A stretch of DNA of 64,000 nucleotides from Chersky-840 sp050011815. Its GTDB lineage: Bacteria > Actinomycetota > Acidimicrobiia > Acidimicrobiales > UBA8190. Both the position numbers and the translations under genes were made by a program. Shown piece after piece: positions 1 to 8,857 of the stretch (positions within the stretch are counted from its first letter, which is position 1; each line of letters opens with the position of its first letter). The stretch covers positions 1-64,000 of the forward strand of contig JBEKIJ010000014.1 of assembly GCA_050011815.1 (NCBI GenBank). The letters are read 5' to 3'. The notes below the pieces were generated by a model. The model worked only from the letters and a program-made list of their open reading frames with translations. It did no database searches and had not been told where the DNA came from.

Positions 1-352
<352 letters not shown>

Positions 353-554
353 GACCTACGATGTCGCCCGAAGGCTCCACCGCAAATCGGAGAGCCGATT
401 CGGGGCTGACTGCCCCCTCATCGACCCGGCACAGCACGGTGTGTTGCTGTCCGTGAAGTGCTTGGTTCTGTTACTTAATTCTGTGTGGATCGACCACGAG
501 ACGCGCGAAACGCGCCGCGCGATCGCCCGCACTGGCTTTTGGCTCTCACTGTTC

Positions 555-568
555 CGTTTTCAAGGAGC
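555..568 (-). promoter_or_regulatory. boxA-like antitermination signal in the rRNA leader
   Basis: The minus strand reads GCTCCTTGAAAACG, close to the actinobacterial rRNA boxA consensus (TGCTCTTTGAAAAC), between the rRNA promoter and the 16S 5' end. BoxA binds NusB/S10 (nusB is at 42417-42839) so that rRNA transcription resists termination. Position and likeness are seen; the function is inferred. Confidence 0.6.
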
Positions 569-636
569 GACGCGGCACACACCCGGAGGCGTTGGTGCCA
601 GGTCCCGACGGTCAGTCTCCCGACCGGGGGTTCATC

Positions 637-665
637 AGGATACCGGCGGACCGTCGAGGTGTCAA
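637..665 (-). promoter_or_regulatory. rRNA operon promoter
   Basis: On the minus strand a perfect TTGACA -35 box (665-660) and a TATCCT -10 box (642-637) are separated by exactly 17 bases. Transcription would start near 630, about 280 bases before the 16S 5' end. This is the best sigma-70-type promoter in the window. A T-rich stretch (TTCGTTCGTTGTG) lies 35-50 bases further upstream and could act as an UP-like element. No second tandem promoter was recognised. Confidence 0.8.
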
Positions 666-761
666 AGGGGCCAGACGCGCCACTCCCACCACACAAGTCA
701 CACAACGAACGAACCGACAGGCGGCCCGCTGGGGTTGTCACCGATACCTGAACCGCTGACT

Positions 762-1394
762 CTACCGGCCTCGGGCCGCTCCGAGGGCCCGGGCCTTCGA
801 CACGTTGGGGTCGCCGGGCACCCACCACCGCCACGGCCACTCGGAGGCGAGGCGGATGCCGACCCGACCCGAGGATGCGGGGACCGTCGGTGGTGCCACC
901 CCGTCGTCCATCACCCGGAGGCCGTCGCTCCCGGTCACGAGGTCGGCACCGTCCTGCGCCCGGGTGATGCCCATGGCCTGGCACAACTTGGCCGGGCCGT
1001 TGGCGAGGTTGGTGTCTCTGGCGATCCCGGGCCGCGCCGCCCGCATGAGGTCGACCCCTTCCACCGGCGCCAGGGCCCGGATCAGCACGGCTTCGGCGAC
1101 ACCGGGGGGCATGCAGACGACGTTGGCGCAGAAGTGCATCCCGTAGGTGAAGTACACGTACAGGTGCCCCGGCGCGCCGAACATGACGGCGTTGCGCGCC
1201 GTCTCCCCCCGGAAGGCGTGGGAGGCGGGGTCCTCGCTCCCCCGGTACGCCTCCACCTCGACGATCCGGCCCGCCCGCCCCTCGCCCACCAGAAGTTTGT
1301 TGAGCAGTTGGGGGGCCACCTCCAACGCGCCGCCCGCGTAGAACCGGCGGGGAAGGACCCGGGGACGCCGACGCGACGGCGCCGGGGGGCTCAC
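762..1394 (-). CDS. mpg: 3-methyladenine DNA glycosylase (AAG/MPG family)
   Basis: Base-excision repair enzyme that removes alkylated purines such as 3-methyladenine. The 210-residue protein has the usual length and blocks of the AAG/MPG fold: GRIVEVEAYRG, which carries the expected catalytic Glu, then DPASHAFRGETARN, YFTYGMHFCANVV and LANGPAKLCQAMGI. The GTG start is chosen because it overlaps the argH stop in a GTGA tetranucleotide, like other junctions in this operon. It is therefore the last gene of the arginine operon and probably translationally coupled to argH; no metabolic reason for that is evident. The rRNA promoter begins only about 97 bases past its stop. Confidence 0.92.
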   Translation of the reverse strand: MSPPAPSRRRPRVLPRRFYAGGALEVAPQLLNKLLVGEGRAGRIVEVEAYRGSEDPASHAFRGETARNAVMFGAPGHLYVYFTYGMHFCANVVCMPPGVAEAVLIRALAPVEGVDLMRAARPGIARDTNLANGPAKLCQAMGITRAQDGADLVTGSDGLRVMDDGVAPPTVPASSGRVGIRLASEWPWRWWVPGDPNVSKARALGAARGR

Positions 1395-2827
1395 GCCCCG
1401 TTCCGGGCGTCGTCCTTGTCGGGGCCACCCACGATGTGCGCGGCGGCCGCGGCGTGGCTCACCCGCTGCCGGTCGAGATCCAACCGGTGCCGGAACCGCT
1501 CCACCTGCACCGCCACCGGCTTGGGCCCCGCACCCCCCGGCGACGTCCGCCGGGTGACCGCCACACCGGGCTCGAGCAGTCCGAGCGCCTCGCTTCCCAG
1601 GTGCGGGTTGGCCTGCACCAGCTCGGCCAGGGGCACGCCCCGCTGGACCGAGTCCCGCACGAGCGACCCCACCACCGAATGGGCCTGGCGAAAGGGCATC
1701 CCCTGCACGACGAGCCACTCGGCCAGGTCCACCGCGGCGGCGGCGGGCCCGTCCGCCGCGCTGCGCATGGCGTCGGTGTCGAAGTGGGCGGTGCCGAGCA
1801 TGCCCATCACGGCGGGCAGGGCCCGCTTGATCTGATCGAAGGCGTCGAAGAGGGGCTCTTTGTCCTCTTGGAGATCCCGGTTGTAGGCGAGGGGCAGCCC
1901 CTTGAGCGTGGCCAGCATCCCCGCCACGTGCCCGATCAACCGTCCCGCCTTGGCCCGGGCCAGCTCGGCCACGTCGGGGTTCTTCTTCTGGGGGAGCATC
2001 GAGCTCCCCGTGGCGTAGGCGTCGTCGAGGACGAGGAACCCGAACTCCTCGCTCGACCACAACACGAACTCCTCGCCCAGACGCGACAGGTGGACACCCA
2101 ACAGCGCCAGGTCGAACAGCGCCTCGACCACGAAGTCGCGATCGGACACGGCGTCGAGGGAGTTCTCGAACCGGCTCCCGAACCCGAGGTCGTCGGCCAC
2201 GCCGTCGGGATCCAGAGGCAGGGAGGACCCCGCCAGGGCGCCGGCCCCGAGAGGGCTCACGTCCATCCGGACCACGCTGAGGAGCATGCGGTCGAGATCG
2301 CGCGACAAGGCCCAACCGTGCGCCAGGAGGTGATGGGTGAGGAGCACGGGCTGGGCCCGCTGGAGATGGGTGTACCCGGGCAGGTAGGCGTCGCCCGCCT
2401 CGACGGCCCGGTGCACGAGTGTGTCCTGGAGCTCGATCACCGCGGCGGCGACGGCGAGCAACTCCCGGCGCGTGTACAGCCGCAGGTCGGTGGCGACCTG
2501 GTCGTTGCGGCTCCGCCCGGTGTGGAGCTTCGCCCCCACGTCGCCGGCGAGCTCGGTCACCCGCCGCTCGACGGCGGTGTGGATGTCCTCGTCTCCGGGT
2601 TGGAAGACGAAGATCCCCGAGTCGAGCTCCTCCTCCACCCGCTTGAGCGCGGTCAGCAAGATGGCTGACTCGCCCCCTTCGAGCACCCCGGCGCGCTCGA
2701 GACCCCGGACATGGGCACGCGACCCCGCCAGGTCGTCGCCGGCCAGCCGCCGGTCGTAGGGCAGGCTGGCGGTGAAGGCCATGACCTCGTCCGCCGTCCC
2801 CCCGAGACGGCCCTCCCACAGCGTCAC
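1391..2827 (-). CDS. argH: argininosuccinate lyase
   Basis: Last step of arginine synthesis: splits argininosuccinate into arginine and fumarate. The 478-residue protein is full length for the fumarase/aspartase superfamily. It shows the N-terminal substrate block HTGRSRNDQV (residues 102-111), TGYTHLQRAQP-type residues near 150-160, and the signature GSSMLPQKKNPD at 274-285 carrying the catalytic serine loop. The GTG start overlaps the argG stop (GTGA), and its own stop overlaps the mpg start (GTGA). The C-terminal 20 residues are Asp/Gly rich and not conserved in the family as I know it. Confidence 0.97.
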   Translation of the reverse strand: MTLWEGRLGGTADEVMAFTASLPYDRRLAGDDLAGSRAHVRGLERAGVLEGGESAILLTALKRVEEELDSGIFVFQPGDEDIHTAVERRVTELAGDVGAKLHTGRSRNDQVATDLRLYTRRELLAVAAAVIELQDTLVHRAVEAGDAYLPGYTHLQRAQPVLLTHHLLAHGWALSRDLDRMLLSVVRMDVSPLGAGALAGSSLPLDPDGVADDLGFGSRFENSLDAVSDRDFVVEALFDLALLGVHLSRLGEEFVLWSSEEFGFLVLDDAYATGSSMLPQKKNPDVAELARAKAGRLIGHVAGMLATLKGLPLAYNRDLQEDKEPLFDAFDQIKRALPAVMGMLGTAHFDTDAMRSAADGPAAAAVDLAEWLVVQGMPFRQAHSVVGSLVRDSVQRGVPLAELVQANPHLGSEALGLLEPGVAVTRRTSPGGAGPKPVAVQVERFRHRLDLDRQRVSHAAAAAHIVGGPDKDDARNGA

Positions 2828-4035
2828 GGTCGGTCGGTCCCCGACCGCTCCGGTCCGCCCTGGCGCGCCGCCCAGGTAGCCAGGCCGAGGCCCCACAGGC
2901 GGACGAACCCCCCGGCGTCGGCGTGGTCGAAGGTGTCGCTGGCGTCGTAGGTGGCGAGCCCGTGGTCGTAGAGCGACACCGGACTGCGCCGGCCGGTCAC
3001 CATGCAGGCCCCGGGCGACAGCGCCAGGCGGACCTCGCCGGTGACGTGGCGCTGGGTGCTCGTGAAGAAGGCGTCGATCGCCTCTTTGAGCGGCGAGAAC
3101 CACATCCCGTCGTAGACGAGCTCGGCCCACCGCGGCTCGAGCCGGGCCTTCTCCCGGGCCACGTCACGCTCGAGGGTGAGGTCCTCGAGGTCGGAGTGCG
3201 CCAGTAGGAGAGCCAGCGCGGCCGGGCACTCGTAGGTCTCGCGGCTCTTGATCCCCACCCGCCGGTTCTCCACCATGTCGATCCGGCCCCACCCGTAGGC
3301 CCCGACCACCGACGCCACCTCGGCGATGAGCTCGGGAAGGGCGAGGGACTTCCCGTCCACACTGACCGGCACCCCGGCCTCGAACCCGAGCACGAGGTCC
3401 CGGGGCTCGGTCGCCGTCGGACGCGTGAGGGTGAAGACGTCGGCCGGCGGTGCCGCCCAGGGGTCCTCGAGCGCGCCGCACTCGATGGCCCTGCCCCACA
3501 GGTTCTCGTCGATGGAGTAGAGCTTCTCCTTGGTGGCCTCGATGGGGATGTCGAAGCGCGCCGCGTACTCGACACAGTCGGCCCGGGTCATCCCCCAGCT
3601 GCGGGCCGGGGCCAGGATCTCGAGGTCGGGGGCCAAGGTGCGCGTGCCCACCTCGAACCGCACCTGGTCGTTCCCCTTGCCGGTGCACCCGTGGGCCACG
3701 GCATCGGCGCCGTGGCGGCGGGCCTCTTCCACCAGGTGACGCACGATCACCGGGCGCGACAAGGCGGACACGAGCGGGTACTTGCCCTCGTACCGGGCGT
3801 TGGCGGCGATGGCGGGCACCACGAAGTCCTCGGCCATCTCGGCCCGGGCGTCCACCACCACCGCTTCGACCGCACCGGCGGCGAGGGCCCGGCTGCGCAC
3901 CACCTCGAAGTCGCCCCCCTGGCCCACGTTCAAGGCCACGGCGATGACTTCGACGCCGAGCTCCTCCTGGAGCCACCGCACCGCGACCGACGTGTCGAGG
4001 CCTCCGCTGTGGGCCAACACCACTCTCTTCGCCAT
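2824..4035 (-). CDS. argG: argininosuccinate synthase
   Basis: Condenses citrulline and aspartate with ATP to argininosuccinate. The 403-residue protein begins MAKRVVLAHSGGLDTS, with the N-type ATP pyrophosphatase motif AHSGGLDTS at residues 8-16. Further family blocks follow: YEGKYPLVSALSRPVI, AHGCTGKGNDQVRFE and the SIDENLWGR substrate block. ATG shares its first base with the argR stop (TGATG) and the stop overlaps the argH GTG. Length and motifs are those of a normal type I enzyme. Confidence 0.98.
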   Translation of the reverse strand: MAKRVVLAHSGGLDTSVAVRWLQEELGVEVIAVALNVGQGGDFEVVRSRALAAGAVEAVVVDARAEMAEDFVVPAIAANARYEGKYPLVSALSRPVIVRHLVEEARRHGADAVAHGCTGKGNDQVRFEVGTRTLAPDLEILAPARSWGMTRADCVEYAARFDIPIEATKEKLYSIDENLWGRAIECGALEDPWAAPPADVFTLTRPTATEPRDLVLGFEAGVPVSVDGKSLALPELIAEVASVVGAYGWGRIDMVENRRVGIKSRETYECPAALALLLAHSDLEDLTLERDVAREKARLEPRWAELVYDGMWFSPLKEAIDAFFTSTQRHVTGEVRLALSPGACMVTGRRSPVSLYDHGLATYDASDTFDHADAGGFVRLWGLGLATWAARQGGPERSGTDRP

Positions 4036-4559
4036 CACCCAGCTCCATTCATCTCGGCGCCACCACTGTTCATGTCGGTCGTCCCCGCACCATTCGTCCC
4101 GGCCAGCTCGGCGAGCCGACCGGCCACCGCCATACCCCCGGCCTCCTCGGCGGCGACCACGAGGACCGTATCGTCGCCGGCGACCGTCCCGATCACGCCG
4201 TCGAACCCGCTCCGATCGAGCGCCGAGCCCACCACGTGGGCGCACCCCGGCGGTGTCCGCAGGACGACGAGGTTGGCCGAATGCGCCACCTCCACCACCC
4301 ACTCCCCGAGCACCCGCCGGAGGTGGTCCTCGGGCGCCACCTGGCGCACCGGCAATTCGGGCAGGGCGTAGACCGTCTCCCCGCCCGGGGCCCGCACCTT
4401 GATGGCGCCGATCTCCTCGAGGTCGCGCGACACCGTGGTCTGGGTGGCTTCGACCCCCTCCTCGGCGAGGAGCCCCACCAGCTGCGCCTGGTTGGACACG
4501 GCGTGGGTCTCGAGCAGCTTGGCCACCCGGTGCTGGCGTTGGGGCTTGCCCAGTCTCAT
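4035..4559 (-). CDS. argR: arginine repressor ArgR
   Basis: Arginine-dependent repressor, hexameric in known cases. Residues 1-70 form a winged helix-turn-helix with the recognition helix TQTTVSRDLEEIGAIKV. The C-terminal oligomerisation and arginine-binding domain contains GTVAGDDTVLVV, with the paired Asp residues that bind arginine in known structures. The protein ends in a roughly 22-residue Gly/Asn/Thr-rich tail (AGTNGAGTTDMNSGG) not typical of ArgR. It lies inside the operon between argF and argG; ATG overlaps the argF stop (ATGA). A likely target operator is at 9889-9902 before argC, so the operon should be autoregulated. Confidence 0.95.
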   Translation of the reverse strand: MRLGKPQRQHRVAKLLETHAVSNQAQLVGLLAEEGVEATQTTVSRDLEEIGAIKVRAPGGETVYALPELPVRQVAPEDHLRRVLGEWVVEVAHSANLVVLRTPPGCAHVVGSALDRSGFDGVIGTVAGDDTVLVVAAEEAGGMAVAGRLAELAGTNGAGTTDMNSGGAEMNGAG

Positions 4560-5530
4560 CGGGGATCACCACCACCGGGGCCGAGCAACCACCCGAGCAA
4601 CCCCCGCACGGCGTGCATCCGGTTGGCCGCCTGACGCCACACCACGCTGCGCGGACCCTCGAGGACCGCCGCGGTGATCTCCTCGCCCCGGTGGGCGGGC
4701 AGGCAATGCAGCACCACGGCGTCGGGTGCTGCGCACGCCACCATGTCGTCGTCGATGGTGAACCCTGCGAACGCCTTGCGGCGGAGCTCCTCCTCGTCTT
4801 CCTGGCCCATCGACGTCCACACGTCGGTGTAGAGCGCATCGGCTCCGGTGGCCGCCTCCATGGGATCCGACGTGACCTCCACCTCACCGCCGAGCCGGGC
4901 CACCCGGGCCAGGTCGTCGGCATCGGGCTCGTAACCCTCGGGCGACGCGGTCCGGACCCGGATGCCGGTCATGGCCGCGGCCAGGGCCAGGGACCGCCAC
5001 ACGTTGTTGGCGTCCCCGATGTAGGCGACGGTCCTGCCCTCGACATCGCCGAACACCTGGCGCAGCGTCAACAGGTCGGCCAGGGCCTGACAGGGATGGG
5101 CGCGATCCGAGAGCAGGTTCACCACCGGCACCGCCACCGGGAACACCGCACCGTCGTCATCTCCCGACCTCGACTGTGCCGGCGACCCGGTGTCCAAGGC
5201 GCCCGCCATCCGCACGAGGGTGGTGTGGTCGAGCACCCGCGCGCACAGCACGGCGTGGTAGCACGCCAAGGTCCGGGCCACGTCCTCGACCGTCTCGCGC
5301 TCGTCCATGCCGACCTCGGCGCCCTGGATGTAGACCGGATGCCCCCCGAGTCCGACCACGGCGAGCTCGGTCGAGCTCCGGGTGCGAGCCGAGGGCTTCT
5401 CGAACAACAGGGCGGCGCCCCGACCGGCCAGCACCTGGGGGGCCTCGGCCACCGGGAGCGCCGCGGTGGCGAGGACGTCGTCGAGCTCCTCACACGACAG
5501 GTCGTCGACGTCGAGGAAGTTCCGGGTCAT
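4556..5530 (-). CDS. argF: ornithine carbamoyltransferase
   Basis: Makes citrulline from ornithine and carbamoyl phosphate. The 324-residue protein carries the carbamoyl-phosphate loop FEKPSARTRSS (residues 43-53), the HPCQALADL block and the ornithine-site HCLPAHRGEE. Unusual is an insertion of about 19 residues (around 113-131, bases 5138-5194) reading DTGSPAQSRSGDDDG and onward, placed just before the conserved VPVVNLLSDRAHPCQ block, where other enzymes run straight on. ATG overlaps the argD stop (ATGA), and the stop overlaps the argR ATG. Confidence 0.96.
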   Translation of the reverse strand: MTRNFLDVDDLSCEELDDVLATAALPVAEAPQVLAGRGAALLFEKPSARTRSSTELAVVGLGGHPVYIQGAEVGMDERETVEDVARTLACYHAVLCARVLDHTTLVRMAGALDTGSPAQSRSGDDDGAVFPVAVPVVNLLSDRAHPCQALADLLTLRQVFGDVEGRTVAYIGDANNVWRSLALAAAMTGIRVRTASPEGYEPDADDLARVARLGGEVEVTSDPMEAATGADALYTDVWTSMGQEDEEELRRKAFAGFTIDDDMVACAAPDAVVLHCLPAHRGEEITAAVLEGPRSVVWRQAANRMHAVRGLLGWLLGPGGGDPR

Positions 5531-6747
5531 GGCGCGCCTGCGCTCGCCGCCGCCGTCGTGGTCGCCCCGGCCACGTCGGCCAGCGCCGTGGCCAACAGGG
5601 CCACCCCCTCGTCGATCTCGTCGTCGCCGACCAACAGGGACGGCGCCAGGCGGATGGTGTCGGGGCGGGGCGCGTTCACGACCAGGCCTCGTCGCAGCGC
5701 GGCGCCAACCACGTCCTTGGCCCGGTCGTGGTCGAGCGCCACCCCGAGCAGGAGCCCGGCTCCCCTGACACCGACGACCCCGTCGACCACCTCGAGGCCG
5801 GCCCGCAGCCGCGCCCCGGCCCGCGCCGCCCGGGCCGGGACGTCTTCTGCTTCCATGACCGCCAGCGTGGCCCGCGCCGCCGCGGCGGCGAGGGGTTGGC
5901 CGCCGAAGGTGCTGCCGTGGTCCCCGGGCGAGAACGCCGCGGCCACCTCGGCCCGGGCCCAGCAGGCGCCGATGGGCACCCCGTTGCCGAGCGCCTTCGC
6001 CATGGTGACGACATCGGGCTCGATGCCGGTGTGTTGGAACCCGAACCACCGCCCCGTCCGCCCGAGACCGGTCTGGATCTCGTCCACCATGAGGAGGATC
6101 CCCCGCTCGGTGCACAACTCCCGCACCCCCCCGAGGTAGTCCGAAGACGGCGCGATCACCCCTGCCTCACCCTGAATGGGCTCGAGGAGCACGGCGGCGA
6201 CGTTGTCGGGGGCACACGCCGCCTCGAGGGCGGCGAGGTCGTTGTAGGCGACGTGCTCGAACCCCTCGGGCAACGGCGCGAACGGCGCGTGCTTCTCGGG
6301 TTGGCCCGTGGCGTGCAGCGTCGCCAACGTCCGCCCGTGAAAGGCGCCCCACGTGCTCACCACCACGTGACGCCCGGGACCGGCCCACTTGCGGGCCAGC
6401 TTGAGCGCGCACTCGTTGGCCTCGGCTCCGGAGTTGGTGAAGAACACCTGTCCCCCGGCCCGCGCCTCACCTCCTCCGACGAGTCGGTCGAGCGTGGCCG
6501 CCACCTCGGGCCCCACGGTGTTCCCGAACAGGTTCGAGACATGCAGGAGCGTGCCCGCCTGCTCGGCCAGGGCCTCGGCCACCGCGGGGTGGGCGTGTCC
6601 GAGCCCGGTGACCGCCAGGCCCGACAGGAAGTCCAGATACCGCCGGCCCTCGGTGTCCCACAGCTCCGAACCCGCACCCCGCACGAACGTCACGGCCGGC
6701 TCCGCATAGGTGTGCATCAGCGCGCTGCGATCGATGACGCCGCTCAT
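5527..6747 (-). CDS. argD: acetylornithine aminotransferase
   Basis: PLP-dependent class III aminotransferase that converts N-acetylglutamate semialdehyde to N-acetylornithine. The 406-residue protein shows FTNSGAEANE (103-112), the cofactor-aspartate block VDEIQTGLGR (221-230) and the Schiff-base lysine in TMAKALGNG (Lys251). ATG overlaps the argB stop in ATGA; the stop overlaps the argF ATG. Start MSGVIDRSALMHTYAE fits the family, where the aromatic Tyr of the TYAEP-like segment lies near residue 14. Confidence 0.97.
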   Translation of the reverse strand: MSGVIDRSALMHTYAEPAVTFVRGAGSELWDTEGRRYLDFLSGLAVTGLGHAHPAVAEALAEQAGTLLHVSNLFGNTVGPEVAATLDRLVGGGEARAGGQVFFTNSGAEANECALKLARKWAGPGRHVVVSTWGAFHGRTLATLHATGQPEKHAPFAPLPEGFEHVAYNDLAALEAACAPDNVAAVLLEPIQGEAGVIAPSSDYLGGVRELCTERGILLMVDEIQTGLGRTGRWFGFQHTGIEPDVVTMAKALGNGVPIGACWARAEVAAAFSPGDHGSTFGGQPLAAAAARATLAVMEAEDVPARAARAGARLRAGLEVVDGVVGVRGAGLLLGVALDHDRAKDVVGAALRRGLVVNAPRPDTIRLAPSLLVGDDEIDEGVALLATALADVAGATTTAAASAGAP

Positions 6748-7691
6748 CGGGCCACCTCGCCCTCACGAAAGATCATCGTGCCCACACCCCGGTCACTGAA
6801 CACTTCGAGCAACAGCGCATGGGCCACCCGGCCGTCGAGGATGTGGGCCCGTGGCACCCCGGCGCGCACGGCACGGGCGCACGCCTCGACCTTGGGGATC
6901 ATCCCCGACGATGCCGCGCCCGAGGCCACCATAGCGTCGAGCTCGTCGACCGAGATCTGGCTCAGCCTCGAGCTCGGATCGTCGGGATCGGCCCGGAGGC
7001 CGGTGACGTCGGTCAGGCAGACGAGCTTCTCGGCGTGCAGTGCCGCCGCGATGGCCCCTGCCACCGCGTCGGCGTTGATGTTGTAGGACTGCCCCTTGGT
7101 GTCGCCGGCGATGGTCGCCACCACCGGGATGATGCCCTCGGCCAGGAGGCGTTGCAGGATCGACGGGTCGACCACCTCGACGTCGCCCACGAAACCCAGG
7201 GCTTCGTCGCGGGCGGTGGCGGTGATCATCTTGGCATCCTCACCCGACAGCCCCACGGCCAGGGCGCCGTGCACGTTCATGGCCGACACGATCTCGCGGT
7301 TCACCTTGCCGATGAGGACCATGCTGGCGATCTCGAGCGTCTCGGCGTCGGTCACCCGCATCCCGTCGCGGAACTCCGGCACCTTGCCCAGCCTCGCCAT
7401 GAGCTCGCCGATCTGGGGCCCCCCACCGTGGACCACGACCGGCAGCATCCCCACCGACCGCATGAGCACCACGTCCTCGGCGAACGAGGCCAGGGCCCCC
7501 CCGTCACCACTCCCCTCCCCGGCCGGGGTCGCGGGCTGCGCCTCGGGCCCGTCGGCTTCTGACCCTTCGGCGTGGGTGAGGGCGTTGCCCCCGTACTTGA
7601 TGACGATGACCTTCCCCCAGAACCGCAGGATGTAGGGCAGGGCCTCCACCAGCACGGCAGCGCGCTCGGAGGGGTCGAGCTCGTCGGTCAC
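6744..7691 (-). CDS. argB: N-acetylglutamate kinase with an N-terminal loop insertion
   Basis: Phosphorylates N-acetylglutamate, normally the feedback-controlled step. The amino-acid-kinase blocks VIKYGGNA (30-37), VVVHGGGPQI and YNINADAVAGAIAAAL are intact, and the N-terminal helix EALPYILRFWGK typical of arginine-sensitive enzymes is present. Between KYGGNA and the ASFAEDVVLMRSVG helix is an insertion of about 25 residues (41-65; bases 7497-7571), rich in Gly, Glu, Pro and Ala, where typical enzymes have only a few residues. GTG overlaps the argJ stop (GTGA). 315 residues in total. Confidence 0.96.
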   Translation of the reverse strand: MTDELDPSERAAVLVEALPYILRFWGKVIVIKYGGNALTHAEGSEADGPEAQPATPAGEGSGDGGALASFAEDVVLMRSVGMLPVVVHGGGPQIGELMARLGKVPEFRDGMRVTDAETLEIASMVLIGKVNREIVSAMNVHGALAVGLSGEDAKMITATARDEALGFVGDVEVVDPSILQRLLAEGIIPVVATIAGDTKGQSYNINADAVAGAIAAALHAEKLVCLTDVTGLRADPDDPSSRLSQISVDELDAMVASGAASSGMIPKVEACARAVRAGVPRAHILDGRVAHALLLEVFSDRGVGTMIFREGEVAR

Positions 7692-8857
7692 GACGTCGTC
7701 CTGTTCTCGTCGATGTAGCCGTGCCCGAGATCGGTGGTGAGCACGGCCCCGGTCCCCGCCCCCAGGCCGAGGTCGCACCGCACCTCGATGGCCCTGCCCT
7801 GCATGTGCCGATGCACGGCTGCCTCGTCGTGGGGGGCGGCCACGCCCGCCCGGCACACCGCCACGCCGCCGTAGGCGACCTCGACCCGGTCGACATCGAA
7901 GGCCACCCCGGCCGAACCGAGCTCACTCACGACCCGACCCCAGTAGGGGTCCTCGCCGTTGAGCGAGCATTTGACCAGCGCGGACTCCGCCACCTTGCGA
8001 GCGGCGCGATGCGCCTCGTCGTCCGACGCCGCCCCCGTGACGATCACGTGCGCCACCTTGGTGGCCCCCTCGGCGTCGGCCGCCATCATGGCGGCCAGCT
8101 CCCCGCACGCCTCACACAACGCGTCACCCAGCGCCCCGACCGTCACCGGCGCGGGGCTGGCCCCGCTGGCCATCACCACCACGGTGTCGTTGGTCGACGT
8201 GCACCCGTCCACGGTCATCTGGTTGAACGTGGCCTGCACCGCGCCCCGGAGGGCGACGGCGAGGTCCGCCGGATCGCACCGGGCGTCGGTCGTGAGCACG
8301 GCCAACATGGTCGCCATGTTGGGAGCGAGCATGGCCGCCCCCTTGGCCATGGCGCCCACGGTGAACCCCGGCCCCTGCACCGTCACCTCTTTGCAGATGG
8401 TGTCGGTGGTCATGATGGCGACCGCGGCCCGCCGACCCGCGTCGCGCCCCCCGGCGCGCGCCTCGACGAGCGCGGGGATCCCCGTCTCGATGGGCGCCAT
8501 GGGCAGCGGGATCCCGATGAGCCCGGTCTGGCACACGAGAACCTCGGCGGCGCGCACACCCAGCCCGTCGCCCACGAGCGTGCACATGCGCAGCGCGTCC
8601 GCCTTGCCGGGCGCCCCGGTGGCCGCGTTGGCGTTCCCGCTCGAGAGCACCACGGCGCCGGCCCGGCCCGCCGTAACCGCCAGATGGTCCCGGCACACCT
8701 GCACGGGGGCGGCCGCGGCCAGATTGGCGGTGAACACCCCGGCGGCGGGAACCGGGCCCGATGTCGACGCCACCAGGGCCAGGTCGGGCGCGCCCGACGC
8801 CTTGATCCCGCATGCCAGTCCCGCCGCGACGAACCCCTCGGGCGCGGTGATGCTCAC
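7688..8857 (-). CDS. argJ: bifunctional ornithine acetyltransferase / N-acetylglutamate synthase
   Basis: Recycles the acetyl group from N-acetylornithine to glutamate, giving the cyclic arginine pathway. The 389-residue proenzyme contains the self-cleavage site NMATMLAVLTTDA; Thr183 would become the N-terminal nucleophile of the beta chain. The oxyanion-hole block CQTGLIGIPLPM and TSTNDTVVVMASG are present. Whether it is mono- or bifunctional cannot be told from sequence alone; no argA-type synthase is seen here. ATG overlaps the argC stop, and the stop overlaps the argB GTG. Confidence 0.97.
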   Translation of the reverse strand: MSITAPEGFVAAGLACGIKASGAPDLALVASTSGPVPAAGVFTANLAAAAPVQVCRDHLAVTAGRAGAVVLSSGNANAATGAPGKADALRMCTLVGDGLGVRAAEVLVCQTGLIGIPLPMAPIETGIPALVEARAGGRDAGRRAAVAIMTTDTICKEVTVQGPGFTVGAMAKGAAMLAPNMATMLAVLTTDARCDPADLAVALRGAVQATFNQMTVDGCTSTNDTVVVMASGASPAPVTVGALGDALCEACGELAAMMAADAEGATKVAHVIVTGAASDDEAHRAARKVAESALVKCSLNGEDPYWGRVVSELGSAGVAFDVDRVEVAYGGVAVCRAGVAAPHDEAAVHRHMQGRAIEVRCDLGLGAGTGAVLTTDLGHGYIDENRTTS

